64,000 nucleotides of DNA from CAWVSB01 sp046710535 (GCA_046710535.1 JBKEHH010000009.1:59629-123628); one strand, 5' to 3'; positions 33,844 through 43,411 are shown, numbered from the stretch's first letter. Notes: generated by a model not told the origin, from the sequence alone. A program made the numbers and translations.

Positions 33844-36672
33844 ATGGATACTATTGTTGTACGCGGTGCCCGCACTCATAATCTTAAGAATATTGATATC
33901 GATATCCCGCGAGACAAGCTGGTAGTCATTACTGGCCTGTCTGGCTCAGGTAAGTCATCGCTCGCTTTTGACACGCTTTACGCCGAAGGCCAGCGACGCT
34001 ATGTCGAGTCGCTGTCAACTTATGCGCGCCAGTTTTTGTCAATGATGGAAAAACCTGATGTTGACCACATTGAGGGCTTGTCTCCTGCCATTTCTATTCA
34101 ACAAAAAACAACTTCTCATAACCCACGCTCTACCGTGGGAACAATCACAGAAATTTATGACTACCTGCGCCTGCTGTATGCACGGGTAGGCACGCCGCGC
34201 TGCCCAACTCATGGCAATGCCCTTGAAGCGCAAACCGTTAGCCAAATGGTTGACCATACCTTGGCGTTAGAAGAAGGCAGTAAAATTATGATACTGGCGC
34301 CTATTGTCCGTGCACGTAAGGGCGAACATTTACAACTGCTAGACCAAATGCGCTCGCAAGGCTTTGTCCGTGCCCGTATTGATGGCGTCGTCTATGAACT
34401 TGATGAAGTACCCGAGCTAGAGAAAAACAAAAAACACACCATTGAAGTTGTCATCGATCGCTTAAAAGTTCGCCCTGACGCACAGTTGCGCCTTTCCGAG
34501 ACAATGGAAACGGCGCTTAACCAAGCTGACGGTTTAGCAATAGTTAGTTATATGGATGATGACGACAAAGCTGACATCGTATTTTCTGCTCGCTATGCCT
34601 GCCCTGAATGTGGTTTTGCCATTAAGGAACTTGAGCCACGACTATTCTCGTTCAACAACCCCGCCGGCGCCTGTAGTGCTTGCGACGGTTTAGGCGTCGA
34701 TCAGTATTTTGACGAGTCGTTAATTGTTCAGCATCCAGAAGCTAGCTTGTCTCAAGGTGCTATTCGTGGGTGGGACAAACGCAGCGTTTATTATTATCAT
34801 ATGCTGACATCACTTGCTGGTCATTTCGGCTTTGATGTTGACAGTCCCTTTGATACGCTAACTAAAAAACATCGCGACACTATTCTGCACGGCAGTGGCA
34901 AAGAAGAAATAACCTTTAATTACATTAACGACAAAGGTGATATTTATAAGCGCACCCACGCCTTTGAAGGCGTTGTCCCTAATATGAATCGTCGCTATAA
35001 AGACACAGAATCGCAAATGGTACGCGAGGAGTTAGGGAAATATCTCAGCGTGCAGTCATGCCCAAAATGCAGCGGCACACGGCTTGGTGAAGCAGCCAGG
35101 CATGTCGAAATAGAAGGTAGAAATCTTCCCAGCATTACCCACCTTTCAGTAATGAATTGCATAAGCTACTTTGAACAGCTTAGCTTAACTGGCAGTAAGG
35201 CTGAAATCGCTGATAAAATACTTAAAGAGATACATCTGCGGTTAAAGTTTCTGGCTGATGTTGGTCTTGAATACTTAAGCTTAGACCGCAGCGCCGACAC
35301 ACTGTCTGGCGGTGAAGCACAACGTATTAGACTGGCAAGCCAGATAGGCGCCGGTTTAGTCGGCGTTATGTATATTCTTGATGAGCCATCAATTGGACTG
35401 CATCAACGCGACAATGAAAGACTTTTCAATACTTTGATTCACTTGCGCGACCTAGGTAACACAGTCATCGTAGTAGAGCATGACGAAGACACTATTCGCA
35501 ACGCAGACCACGTTATAGATATTGGCCCCGGCGCTGGAGTGCACGGCGGTGAAATCATTGCCCAAGGTACCTTTAAAGATATCCTAGAAAGCGAAGAATC
35601 CATTACTGGTCAGTATCTGTCAGGCAAACAAAAAATAGACATACCCAAGCATCGCAACAAACCTGATCTTAACAAGCAGTTGGTATTAAGCGGGGCGACT
35701 GGTAACAATTTAAATAATGTCACCATGGAAATACCGCTTGGTTTAATGACTTGTATAACCGGTGTTTCAGGCTCCGGAAAATCGACATTAATTAACAGGA
35801 CACTTTATCCGGTAGCTGCGACTGAGCTGAACAATGCAACGACGCTAACTGCAGCCCCCTATGATAAAATTACCGGTTTAGACTTAGTCGATAAGTGTAT
35901 TGATATAGACCAAAGTCCTATCGGTAGAACGCCGCGCTCAAATCCGGCAACTTACACTGGCCTGTTTACGCCTATTAGAGAATTATTTGCGGGTACCCAA
36001 GAAGCAAGGTCTCGCGGCTATAAACCAGGGCGTTTTAGCTTCAACGTTAAAGGCGGCCGCTGTGAAGCCTGCCAAGGCGATGGTCTCGTGAAAGTCGAAA
36101 TGCACTTTTTGCCCGACGTTTATGTGGCCTGTGAAGTCTGCCAGAGCCAACGTTATAACCGCGAAACCTTAGAGGTCAAATACAAAGGCAAAAACATTCA
36201 CGAGGTACTAGAGCTTACAGTGGAAGATGCGCGAGTATTCTTTGATGCAGTGCCTTCATTGGCAATAAAGCTACAAACATTAATAGATGTTGGCTTAACT
36301 TATGTAAAACTGGGGCAACCGGCAACTACTCTTTCAGGCGGTGAAGCACAGCGAGTTAAGTTGTCTAAGGAACTGTCTAAACGTGATACCGGTAAAACCT
36401 TGTATATCTTAGATGAGCCAACCACCGGCCTGCACTTTCACGATATAAAGCAATTGCTAGGGGTACTGCATCGGCTGCGTGATCAAGGCAACACGGTCAT
36501 CGTCATCGAGCACAACTTAGACGTGGTGAAAACCGCTGACTGGGTGATAGATCTAGGGCCAGAAGGCGGTGACGGCGGCGGCGATATTATTGCCGTTGGT
36601 ACACCTGAAGACGTGGCCCAACAGAAGAACTCTCATACAGGACGATTTTTAAAGCCTATATTAGAGGCCTAA
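33844..36672 (+). CDS. uvrA: UvrABC system protein A
   Basis: Damage-recognition ATPase of nucleotide excision repair, 942 residues as in E. coli. It contains two ABC modules. Module 1 has Walker A GLSGSGKSS (about 31-39), a zinc finger CPECG...CSAC and signature LSGGEAQRIRLA with Walker B MYILDEPSIGL. Module 2 has Walker A GVSGSGKST, zinc finger CEAC...CEVC, signature LSGGEAQRVKLS and LYILDEPTTGL. Both ATP sites appear intact. Bounded by its own promoter and a bidirectional terminator. Confidence 0.98.
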   Translation: MDTIVVRGARTHNLKNIDIDIPRDKLVVITGLSGSGKSSLAFDTLYAEGQRRYVESLSTYARQFLSMMEKPDVDHIEGLSPAISIQQKTTSHNPRSTVGTITEIYDYLRLLYARVGTPRCPTHGNALEAQTVSQMVDHTLALEEGSKIMILAPIVRARKGEHLQLLDQMRSQGFVRARIDGVVYELDEVPELEKNKKHTIEVVIDRLKVRPDAQLRLSETMETALNQADGLAIVSYMDDDDKADIVFSARYACPECGFAIKELEPRLFSFNNPAGACSACDGLGVDQYFDESLIVQHPEASLSQGAIRGWDKRSVYYYHMLTSLAGHFGFDVDSPFDTLTKKHRDTILHGSGKEEITFNYINDKGDIYKRTHAFEGVVPNMNRRYKDTESQMVREELGKYLSVQSCPKCSGTRLGEAARHVEIEGRNLPSITHLSVMNCISYFEQLSLTGSKAEIADKILKEIHLRLKFLADVGLEYLSLDRSADTLSGGEAQRIRLASQIGAGLVGVMYILDEPSIGLHQRDNERLFNTLIHLRDLGNTVIVVEHDEDTIRNADHVIDIGPGAGVHGGEIIAQGTFKDILESEESITGQYLSGKQKIDIPKHRNKPDLNKQLVLSGATGNNLNNVTMEIPLGLMTCITGVSGSGKSTLINRTLYPVAATELNNATTLTAAPYDKITGLDLVDKCIDIDQSPIGRTPRSNPATYTGLFTPIRELFAGTQEARSRGYKPGRFSFNVKGGRCEACQGDGLVKVEMHFLPDVYVACEVCQSQRYNRETLEVKYKGKNIHEVLELTVEDARVFFDAVPSLAIKLQTLIDVGLTYVKLGQPATTLSGGEAQRVKLSKELSKRDTGKTLYILDEPTTGLHFHDIKQLLGVLHRLRDQGNTVIVIEHNLDVVKTADWVIDLGPEGGDGGGDIIAVGTPEDVAQQKNSHTGRFLKPILEA

Positions 36673-36712
36673 GAAGCTAGGGGCTTGCCCCTTAAAATAA
36701 ATAGACGCTCAC

Positions 36713-36743
36713 AAAAAAGGCCGGTAATCACCGGCCTTTTTTA
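36713..36743. terminator. Bidirectional terminator between uvrA and rplQ
   Basis: AAAAAAGGCCGGT-AATC-ACCGGCCTTTTTT is a perfect symmetrical stem with A6 and T6 flanks. It serves both uvrA (plus) and the alpha operon end (minus). Confidence 0.93.
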
Positions 36744-36756
36744 TTTGTTTAACAAC

Positions 36757-37140
36757 TTATTCGTCGACAGCTTCTTCTACAGCAGGTCTATCTACTAGCT
36801 CAACATAAGCCATTGGCGCCGCATCACCCGTACGGAAACCTGCTTTCATAATACGCAAGTAACCACCTGGGCGATCTTGGTAGCGAGGACCAATTTCAGT
36901 AAACAATTTACCGACAGCCGCTTTATCGCGCATACGGCTAAAAGCCAGACGACGGTTAGCAACTGAATCAACTTTACCCAATGTGATCATTGGCTCTGCA
37001 AAATGACGTAATTCTTTAGCTTTAGGCAACGTCGTTTTAATCACTTCGTGATCAAGTAAAGACACAACCATATTGCGAAACATCGCTTTACGGTGTGAAC
37101 TATTACGATTTAACTGACGGCCTCTATTACGATGACGCAT
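36757..37140 (-). CDS. rplQ: 50S ribosomal protein L17
   Basis: L17, 127 residues, at the polypeptide exit side of the 50S subunit. The start MRHRNRGRQLNRNSSHRKAM is diagnostic. The body contains VISLLDHEVIKTTLPKAKELR-type sequence. An acidic C-terminal tail (RPAVEEAVDE) is typical of gammaproteobacteria. Last gene of the alpha operon, downstream of rpoA. Confidence 0.98.
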   Translation of the reverse strand: MRHRNRGRQLNRNSSHRKAMFRNMVVSLLDHEVIKTTLPKAKELRHFAEPMITLGKVDSVANRRLAFSRMRDKAAVGKLFTEIGPRYQDRPGGYLRIMKAGFRTGDAAPMAYVELVDRPAVEEAVDE

Positions 37141-37191
37141 GTTCGTATTCCTTAATTTTCAAATTCTCTGCTGAGCTCACGCCCATCATTT

Positions 37192-38196
37192 TCAAGAGCT
37201 TAATAGACGCTCGTCGTTGCGCAAGCTTGCTGGTGGCCAGTTATCTAAGCGTAAGCCTAAGGATAAACCACGAGATGCCAACACGTCTTTAATTTCAGTC
37301 AGTGACTTCTTACCAAGGTTAGGAGTTTTCAACAACTCAACCTCTGTGCGCTGAACAAGATCACCGATGTAGTAGATGCTCTCTGCTTTCAAACAGTTAG
37401 CACTACGAACAGTAAGTTCTAAGTCATCAACTGGTCGCAACAAGATAGGATCAATTTCTTCCTCAGGTATTTCTGGCTCACTTTCACCACCGGTTTCAAG
37501 ATCAACAAATACTGCTAATTGCTGCTGCAATATAGTTGCCGCACGGCGAATAGCTTCTTCTGGGTCTAAAGTACCGTTAGTCTGAAGATCTAACACTAAC
37601 TTATCTAAATCTGTACGCTGTTCAACACGAGCACTATCAACAACATACGATACGCGAGAAACTGGGCTGAAAGACGCATCTAACTGTAGACGACCAATCG
37701 GCTTACTTTCTTCCTCGTCGCTTTGCCTAGCATCGGCGGCAACATAACCACGACCTAAAGCAACGTTAAGACGCATGTTCAACTCAGTGTTATTGTCTAA
37801 ATGAGCAATAACATGGTCAGGATTGACAATCACAATGTCAGAGCTAACCTGAATATCAGCACCGGTAACAACGCCAGGACCAGTAGCCTTCAAAGTAAGT
37901 GTCGCTTTTTCCTTACCTTCCATCACTACCGCCAAACCTTTCAGGTTTAGCAATATTTCAATAACATCTTCGCTCACACCTTCAATAGTGCTGTACTCAT
38001 GTAACACGCCATCGATCTCAACATCTACAATTGCACAACCTGGCATTGAAGATAGAAGAATACGACGTAGCGCATTACCTAGAGTATGGCCAAAACCGCG
38101 CTCTAAAGGCTCTAAAGTCACTTTAGCGTGGGTTGGAGAAACTTGCTCAACGCCGATCACTTTCGGCGTTAAAAATTCTGTAACTGCACCTTGCAT
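37192..38196 (-). CDS. rpoA: RNA polymerase alpha subunit
   Basis: Alpha subunit, 334 residues from the ATG at 38196 (MQGAVTEFLTPKVIGVEQ). A longer frame from TTG at 38220 is not supported. The N-terminal dimerisation domain includes GFGHTLGNALRRILLSSMPG. The linker is acidic (EPEIPEEEIDP). The C-terminal domain that contacts UP elements and activators has LRPVDDLELTVRSANCL and LLKTPNLGKKSLTEIKDVL. Gene order rpsM-rpsK-rpsD-rpoA-rplQ is canonical. Confidence 0.98.
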   Translation of the reverse strand: MQGAVTEFLTPKVIGVEQVSPTHAKVTLEPLERGFGHTLGNALRRILLSSMPGCAIVDVEIDGVLHEYSTIEGVSEDVIEILLNLKGLAVVMEGKEKATLTLKATGPGVVTGADIQVSSDIVIVNPDHVIAHLDNNTELNMRLNVALGRGYVAADARQSDEEESKPIGRLQLDASFSPVSRVSYVVDSARVEQRTDLDKLVLDLQTNGTLDPEEAIRRAATILQQQLAVFVDLETGGESEPEIPEEEIDPILLRPVDDLELTVRSANCLKAESIYYIGDLVQRTEVELLKTPNLGKKSLTEIKDVLASRGLSLGLRLDNWPPASLRNDERLLSS

Positions 38197-38228
38197 ATTC
38201 ACACCTGTAGTATTAGTCAACTAGCGAA

Positions 38229-38849
38229 TTACTTAGAGTAAAGTTCCACGATCAAGTTTTCATTGATCTCTGATGGCAACTCACCGCGGTCTGGCAACGC
38301 TTTAAGCGTACCTTCAAGCTTAGTGGTATCAACGTCAACCCACTCAACAGCGCCGCGATTAGACGCAACAGCTAGAGAAGATTGGATACGCAATTGCTTT
38401 TTAGCTTTCTCGCGGATAGAAACCACATCACCAGCTTCTACCTGATAAGAAGGAATGTTTACCCGAGCGCCATTTACCAAAATAGAGCTATGAGCTACCA
38501 GCTGACGCGACTCTGCGCGAGTTGAACCAAAACCCATACGGTAAACCACGTTATCCAATCGCCCTTCAAGAAGTTGCAGCAGGTTCTCACCGGTGGCGCC
38601 TTTACGACGAGCAGCTTCTTTGTAGTAGCCACGAAATTGCTTTTCTAATACACCGTATAAACGACGTACTTTTTGTTTTTCACGGAGCTGCACACCGTAG
38701 TCAGATAAACGACCACGTCTTGCGCCTTGAACGCCCGGTAAAGTTTCTGCTTTACACTTAGAGTCTAACGATCGAACGCCGCTCTTAAGGTAAAGATCAG
38801 TACCTTCTCTACGAGAAAGCTTACATGTAGGACCAATATATCTAGCCAT
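38229..38849 (-). CDS. rpsD: 30S ribosomal protein S4
   Basis: S4, 206 residues, primary 16S binder and, in E. coli, the translational repressor of the alpha operon. It starts ARYIGPTCKLSRREGTDL, and the S4 RNA-binding domain includes LDNVVYRMGFGSTRAESRQLV. No zinc-type Cys cluster is present, so it is the C-minus form. Confidence 0.98.
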   Translation of the reverse strand: MARYIGPTCKLSRREGTDLYLKSGVRSLDSKCKAETLPGVQGARRGRLSDYGVQLREKQKVRRLYGVLEKQFRGYYKEAARRKGATGENLLQLLEGRLDNVVYRMGFGSTRAESRQLVAHSSILVNGARVNIPSYQVEAGDVVSIREKAKKQLRIQSSLAVASNRGAVEWVDVDTTKLEGTLKALPDRGELPSEINENLIVELYSK

Positions 38850-38876
38850 CGAATTAGTATCCTGCTATCAATTCGC

Positions 38877-39269
38877 TTAAACGCGACGTTTCTTGGAAGG
38901 ACGACAACCGTTATGTGGAATCGGTGTCACGTCGGTTATGTTTGTAATGTTGTAACCACAGTTATTAAGTGCACGAATCGCAGATTCACGACCAGGACCA
39001 GGGCCCTTCACTTCAACATCAAGGTTTTTAAGACCGTATTCCAAAGCTGCTGTACCGGCACGCTCAGAAGCAACCTGCGCTGCGAAAGGAGTACTTTTAC
39101 GAGAACCACGGAAGCCTGAACCACCAGAAGTTGCCCATGATAGAGCATTACCCTGACGATCAGTAATCGTAATAATTGTGTTGTTAAATGAAGCGTATAT
39201 GTGCGCTATACCGTCAACAACCGTCTTTTTGACCTTTTTCTTAACAACTTTCTTTTTTGGCTGAGCCAT
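38877..39269 (-). CDS. rpsK: 30S ribosomal protein S11
   Basis: S11, 130 residues, in the platform of the 30S subunit. Markers: a lysine-rich N-terminus (AQPKKKVVKKKVKKTV), HIYASFNNTIITITDRQGN, GPGPGRESAIRAL and a basic C terminus ending PSKKRRV. Confidence 0.98.
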   Translation of the reverse strand: MAQPKKKVVKKKVKKTVVDGIAHIYASFNNTIITITDRQGNALSWATSGGSGFRGSRKSTPFAAQVASERAGTAALEYGLKNLDVEVKGPGPGRESAIRALNNCGYNITNITDVTPIPHNGCRPSKKRRV

Positions 39270-39359
39270 GTCTTTCTTTCCTGTCTAATATCAACACTGC
39301 AAATATATGATGCAGCTACACTAAACACGGTTTACTACCGAAGTAGTAACACGAGTTAT

Positions 39360-39716
39360 TTATCGCTTAATAGGACGTCTTGGCCCTTTACGCGTACGAG
39401 CGTTGGTTTTTGTACGCTGACCACGAAGTGGAAGGCCACGGCGATGACGAACACCACGATAACAACCCAAATCAAGCAAACGCTTAATATTCATTGACAC
39501 TTCACGACGAAGATCACCCTCAACGTCAAGCTTACCAATCTCACCACGAAGCTCATCAAGTTCAGATTCACTAAGATCACCAATTTTGCTTGCTTCAGCA
39601 ACACCAGTAGCAGCACAGATACTGCGCGCTGTAGTACGACCAATACCGAAGATATAAGTCAGTGAAATCACTGCGTGCTTATTATCTGGTATGTTTACAC
39701 CCGCTATACGAGCCAT
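39360..39716 (-). CDS. rpsM: 30S ribosomal protein S13
   Basis: S13, 118 residues, contacts 16S rRNA and P-site tRNA and forms intersubunit bridges. It begins ARIAGVNIPDNKHAVISLTY, contains GIGRTTARSIC, and ends in the basic tail RTKTNARTRKGPRRPIKR. First gene of the alpha operon, preceded by a promoter and hairpin. Confidence 0.98.
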   Translation of the reverse strand: MARIAGVNIPDNKHAVISLTYIFGIGRTTARSICAATGVAEASKIGDLSESELDELRGEIGKLDVEGDLRREVSMNIKRLLDLGCYRGVRHRRGLPLRGQRTKTNARTRKGPRRPIKR

Positions 39717-39800
39717 TCACATTACTCCAACACTTTATTTACCGCTAAAACTCCAACCTAAAACTACTAGCTCTATTTTGGCCTACGCGAAAAGGCGCAA

Positions 39801-39829
39801 AGGATAACGGCAGATTGCTTAAAAATCAA
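39801..39829 (-). promoter_or_regulatory. Putative promoter of the alpha (rpsM) operon
   Basis: On the minus strand, TTGATT, a 17-bp spacer and TATCCT are followed by TTGCGCC. It sits in the 142-bp gap between rpmJ and rpsM, giving a leader of about 80 nt where S4 repression acts in relatives. Confidence 0.5.
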
Positions 39830-39832
39830 TAC

Positions 39833-39853
39833 CAAAGACAAATAATGTCTTTG
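39833..39853 (-). terminator. Hairpin between rpmJ and rpsM
   Basis: CAAAGACA-AATAA-TGTCTTTG is an exact 8-bp stem just after the rpmJ stop. On the minus strand a T-rich run (TTGATTTTT) follows about 7 nt later. It is a weak terminator or attenuator separating the spc and alpha transcription units. Confidence 0.45.
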
Positions 39854-39858
39854 CCTAA

Positions 39859-39975
39859 TTAACCTTGACGTTGTTTATGTCTAGGTTCGGCCTTACAAAC
39901 TACACGTACTGCACCATTGCGCTTAACAATCTTACAGTTACGACAAATTCTCTTCACAGAAGCACGAACTTTCAT
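39859..39975 (-). CDS. rpmJ: 50S ribosomal protein L36
   Basis: L36, 38 residues, from the ATG at 39975 (MKVRASVKRICRNCKIVKRN) to TAA at 39859. It keeps the zinc ligands C-x2-C, then Cys and His (VVCKAEPRH), so it is the zinc-binding (C-plus) form. It is the last gene of the spc operon, 23 bp after secY, the conserved position. Confidence 0.97.
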   Translation of the reverse strand: MKVRASVKRICRNCKIVKRNGAVRVVCKAEPRHKQRQG

Positions 39976-39998
39976 CGGTCACCTCAACTCTTTAGTTA

Positions 39999-41318
39999 CT
40001 AGCGGGAACCGCTGTAATTTTTTAAATTAGACTTATTCATCAGGCCTTCATATTGATGAGACATCATATGAGACTGCACCTGAGACATAAAATCCATTAG
40101 CACCACAACTACAATAAGTAGTGAGGTACCTCCCAAGTAAAATGGTACGTTCGCATATACCACCAAAAACTGTGGCATTAGGCATATCGCTGCAATATAA
40201 GCCGCACCAAACATGGTTAGGCGAGTCATAACACCATCGATATACTTAGCGGTGTGTTTGCCTGGACGAATCCCCGGAACAAACGCACCTGAACGCTTCA
40301 AGTTATCTGCCACTTCATTAGGGTTGAACATCAACGCCGTATAAAAGAAGCAGAAGAATACAATTAATGCGGTAAACAAGATGATATTCAATGGCTGACC
40401 TGGACCAATCATTAAAGACAGCTCTTGTAACCACTCCATACCTTCATTTGACTGACCAAACCACTGGGCAATTGAGGTAGGAAATAACAATAAGCTACTG
40501 GCAAATATTGCAGGGATTACACCGGCCATATTAACCTTTAGCGGCAAGTGACTGCTTTGTGCCGCAAAAGTCTGATTGCCTTGCTGACGTTTTGCGTAGT
40601 TAACCGCAATACGCCGCTGTCCGCGCTCTACGCGAACTATAAAATAAATAACCGCCAAACCCAGCAAACAAATAAGCAATAGCATCAGTATGTTTAGTTC
40701 ACCCTGTCGTGCTTGCTCTAAAGACTGGCCAATCGCACTTGGCAGACCAGCTACGATACCGGCAAAAATCAGCATCGAAATACCATTACCAATGCCGCGC
40801 TCAGTTACCTGCTCACCAAGCCACATTAAAAATACTGCACCAGTAACCAAAGAGACTATTGATACCAGAATAAACGCTGGACCCGGGTCAAAAGCTAAAC
40901 CTTGCGACGCCATGCCTACCGACATACCAGTACCCTGGATAGTCGCTAGCAATACAGTACCGTAGCGCGTGTACTGGCTAATCTTACGACGACCGGCCTC
41001 ACCTTCTTTCTTTAGTTGCTCTAACTGCGGCACCATAGCTGCCATTAACTGCATAATAATAGAAGCAGAAATGTATGGCATGATTCCTAGTGCCAAAATA
41101 CTCATCCGCTCTAGTGCACCACCAGAGAACATGTTAAACAAACCCAACATCGTGCCCTGATTTTGACTAAACAAACTAGCCAGCTGATCAGGGTTTATTC
41201 CGGGGACCGGAATGTGTGTACCAATACGGTAAACAATAATAGCCAAGAATAGAAAGCGAAGGCGAGCCCAAAGCTCGCCCATTCCAGATTTACTATTTAA
41301 TGCTGGACTTTGTGCCAT
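39999..41318 (-). CDS. secY: Protein translocase subunit SecY
   Basis: Central channel of the Sec translocon, 439 residues with ten predicted transmembrane helices. Markers: ARLRFLFLAIIVYRIGTHIPVPGI at the first helix, the plug-region GGALERMSILALGIMPYISASI, the cytoplasmic loop VERGQRRIAVNYAKRQ and the lateral-gate FNPNEVADNLKRSGAFVPGIRPG. Its start follows the rplO stop directly. It will also export the T2SS substrates and the pilins encoded in this window. Confidence 0.98.
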   Translation of the reverse strand: MAQSPALNSKSGMGELWARLRFLFLAIIVYRIGTHIPVPGINPDQLASLFSQNQGTMLGLFNMFSGGALERMSILALGIMPYISASIIMQLMAAMVPQLEQLKKEGEAGRRKISQYTRYGTVLLATIQGTGMSVGMASQGLAFDPGPAFILVSIVSLVTGAVFLMWLGEQVTERGIGNGISMLIFAGIVAGLPSAIGQSLEQARQGELNILMLLLICLLGLAVIYFIVRVERGQRRIAVNYAKRQQGNQTFAAQSSHLPLKVNMAGVIPAIFASSLLLFPTSIAQWFGQSNEGMEWLQELSLMIGPGQPLNIILFTALIVFFCFFYTALMFNPNEVADNLKRSGAFVPGIRPGKHTAKYIDGVMTRLTMFGAAYIAAICLMPQFLVVYANVPFYLGGTSLLIVVVVLMDFMSQVQSHMMSHQYEGLMNKSNLKNYSGSR

Positions 41319-41768
41319 CTATTCCTCGATCTTACCGCCAGCGGCTTCAATAGCTTCGCGAGCACCTTTAGAAGCAGGAATACCTTTTAAGGTCACTGCT
41401 TTCTTGATTTCACCCGACAAAAACACTTTTGCGCGCTGAATGTGGCTACCGATTAGACCGGCTGCTTTAAGCGCTGCGATATCAATGACATCGGCTTTGA
41501 CGTTGTTTAGCTCGGCCAAACGTACTTCTGCACTAATGCGTGAAACACGTGACGTGAAACCATACTTAGGTAAGCGCTTCTGGATAGGCATCTGACCGCC
41601 CTCAAAACCAGGCCTAACGCCACCACCAGTACGAGACTTCTGACCTTTATGGCCACGCCCTGCTGTTTTACCTAAACCACTAGCTATACCGCGACCCGCT
41701 CGCTTAGAGCTAGGACGACTACCAGGAGCCGGACTTAAATTATTTAACTGCATACCTTCATCACTCAT
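41319..41768 (-). CDS. rplO: 50S ribosomal protein L15
   Basis: L15, 149 residues from the ATG at 41768. It has the glycine-rich N-terminus GRGIASGLGKTAGRGHKGQ and RPGFEGGQMPIQKRLPKYGF. Many homologues start at the equivalent of M6 (41753). However, the upstream ATG has GAGGA at a 9-nt spacing while the internal one has its purine run only 1-2 nt away, so the longer form is preferred. Confidence 0.95.
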   Translation of the reverse strand: MSDEGMQLNNLSPAPGSRPSSKRAGRGIASGLGKTAGRGHKGQKSRTGGGVRPGFEGGQMPIQKRLPKYGFTSRVSRISAEVRLAELNNVKADVIDIAALKAAGLIGSHIQRAKVFLSGEIKKAVTLKGIPASKGAREAIEAAGGKIEE

Positions 41769-41770
41769 GA

Positions 41771-41956
41771 CTAAGCTTCCTCGACCATTATAAGGTAGTT
41801 GACCTTATTGATCATGCCACGGACTGAAGGAGTATCCTCTACTTCAACCGTATGACGAATACGACGCAAACCTAAACCAGCTATACATGCCCTATGGGCA
41901 GGCAAGCGGCCAGCAGTGCTGCGCAACTGTGTTACTTTGATCATTTTCTTGGCCAT
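41771..41956 (-). CDS. rpmD: 50S ribosomal protein L30
   Basis: L30, 61 residues, with IKVTQLRSTAGRLPAHRAC, LGLRRIRHTVEVEDTP and VRGMINKVNYLI. It lies between rpsE and rplO with 2-13 bp gaps. Its 3' end supplies the ribosome binding site of rplO. Confidence 0.97.
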   Translation of the reverse strand: MAKKMIKVTQLRSTAGRLPAHRACIAGLGLRRIRHTVEVEDTPSVRGMINKVNYLIMVEEA

Positions 41957-41969
41957 TATATTACTCGCC

Positions 41970-42485
41970 TCAACCCGTAATTTCGTCTACTGACAAGCCA
42001 CGCTTGGCAGCAACTTCTTCTGGAGAACGCATGACGCTTAACGCTTTAACAGTCGCACGTACAACATTCACCGGATTAGTAGAGCCGTAGCACTTAGCCA
42101 ACACGTTGTGCACTCCAGCCAATTCCAGCACTGCTCTCATCGCGCCACCGGCGATTATGCCAGTACCTTGCGATGCAGGTTGCATGTATACCTTAGAGGC
42201 ACCATGGTTAGCTTTAACAGCGTATTGAATAGTGCCACCATTTAGATCTACTTTGATCATGTTTCTGCGCGCGCTCTCCATTGCTTTTTGAATAGCAACT
42301 GGCACTTCACGTGCTTTACCACGACCGAATCCAACTTTACCTTCGCCGTCACCAACAACTGTTAGTGCAGTGAAACCAAAAATACGACCACCTTTAACAA
42401 CTTTAGCTACACGATTAACTTGTACAAGTTTCTCTTGTAAGCCGTCAGTCTGACCTTTGCCGCCTTGCTCTTTGTTATATGCCAT
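41970..42485 (-). CDS. rpsE: 30S ribosomal protein S5
   Basis: S5, 171 residues, near the decoding centre and involved in translational fidelity. It contains the double-stranded RNA-binding-like domain with VNRVAKVVKGGRIFGFTAL and GKAREVPVAIQKAMESARRN, and the C-terminal domain with GVHNVLAKCYGSTNP. Confidence 0.98.
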   Translation of the reverse strand: MAYNKEQGGKGQTDGLQEKLVQVNRVAKVVKGGRIFGFTALTVVGDGEGKVGFGRGKAREVPVAIQKAMESARRNMIKVDLNGGTIQYAVKANHGASKVYMQPASQGTGIIAGGAMRAVLELAGVHNVLAKCYGSTNPVNVVRATVKALSVMRSPEEVAAKRGLSVDEITG

Positions 42486-42494
42486 GTCTCTACC

Positions 42495-42845
42495 TTACAG
42501 TTCCAGTCCAGCTTCACGAGCACCATCAGCCAAAGCTTGCACTCGACCATGATATTTAAAACCACTACGGTCAAAAGCTACTTTAGTAACGCCAGCCGCT
42601 TTAGCTCGCTCGGCTATTAATTTGCCTACCGCAGCTGCTGCGTCAATATTACCTGTAGCGCTGCCGCGCAGATCGCTATCTAGAGTTGACGCCGCCGCTA
42701 ATATATTACCACCGTCTTCAGAAATAACCTGAGCGTACATATGACGCGGAGTACGGTGGATACACAAACGCTGCGCCCCAATGCTACGCATCTTGGCACG
42801 GCCACGGCGGGCTCTGCGAATTCTTGCTGTCTTTTTATCGCTCAT
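42495..42845 (-). CDS. rplR: 50S ribosomal protein L18
   Basis: L18, 116 residues, binds 5S rRNA with L5. It has a basic N-terminus (KKTARIRRARRGRAKMR), LCIHRTPRHMYAQVI, and the C-terminal VAFDRSGFKYHGRVQALADG-type block. Confidence 0.98.
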   Translation of the reverse strand: MSDKKTARIRRARRGRAKMRSIGAQRLCIHRTPRHMYAQVISEDGGNILAAASTLDSDLRGSATGNIDAAAAVGKLIAERAKAAGVTKVAFDRSGFKYHGRVQALADGAREAGLEL

Positions 42846-42857
42846 TACGCTACCCGT

Positions 42858-43385
42858 TTACTTTTTCTTGGTTTCTTTACGACGTACATGCTCATCACTA
42901 TAACGAACACCCTTACCTTTATAAGGCTCTGGTGGACGGAAAGCGCGAATTTCTGCCGCAACTTGACCAACTTGCTGTTTGTCTGCGCCCTTCACAACAA
43001 TTTCAGTTTGTGTTGGAGTTTCTGCAGTCACCCCTTCAGGTAACTCGTAATCTACCGGATGGGAAAAACCCAAGGTTAGACTTAATACATTGCCGCTTGT
43101 TTTAGCACGATAACCAACACCGTTTAATAAAAGCTTTTTCTCAAAACCCTTATCAACACCAATAACCATGTTGTTTACTAAGACGCGCATAGTACCGGCC
43201 ATAGCACTTGCCTTAGAATTTTTACCTTCAAAACTAAGAACATTATCGTCCTGCATAATAGCTACAGTGTCATGCACTGTTAACTCAAGCGAGCCGTTTT
43301 TACCTTTTACAGCTACGTGCTGACCGGTGAGCTTTAGCTCTACGCCAGCTGGTATTTCTACCGGTGTTTTTGCAACTCTTGACAT
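42858..43385 (-). CDS. rplF: 50S ribosomal protein L6
   Basis: L6, 175 residues, two repeated alpha/beta domains near the factor-binding site. The N-terminus is SRVAKTPVEIPAGVELKL, and the C-terminal signature is PEPYKGKGVRYSDEHVRRKE. The order rpsH-rplF-rplR is canonical. Confidence 0.98.
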   Translation of the reverse strand: MSRVAKTPVEIPAGVELKLTGQHVAVKGKNGSLELTVHDTVAIMQDDNVLSFEGKNSKASAMAGTMRVLVNNMVIGVDKGFEKKLLLNGVGYRAKTSGNVLSLTLGFSHPVDYELPEGVTAETPTQTEIVVKGADKQQVGQVAAEIRAFRPPEPYKGKGVRYSDEHVRRKETKKK

Positions 43386-43411
43386 TTTAATCTACCGTCC
43401 GAGAATCAGGC

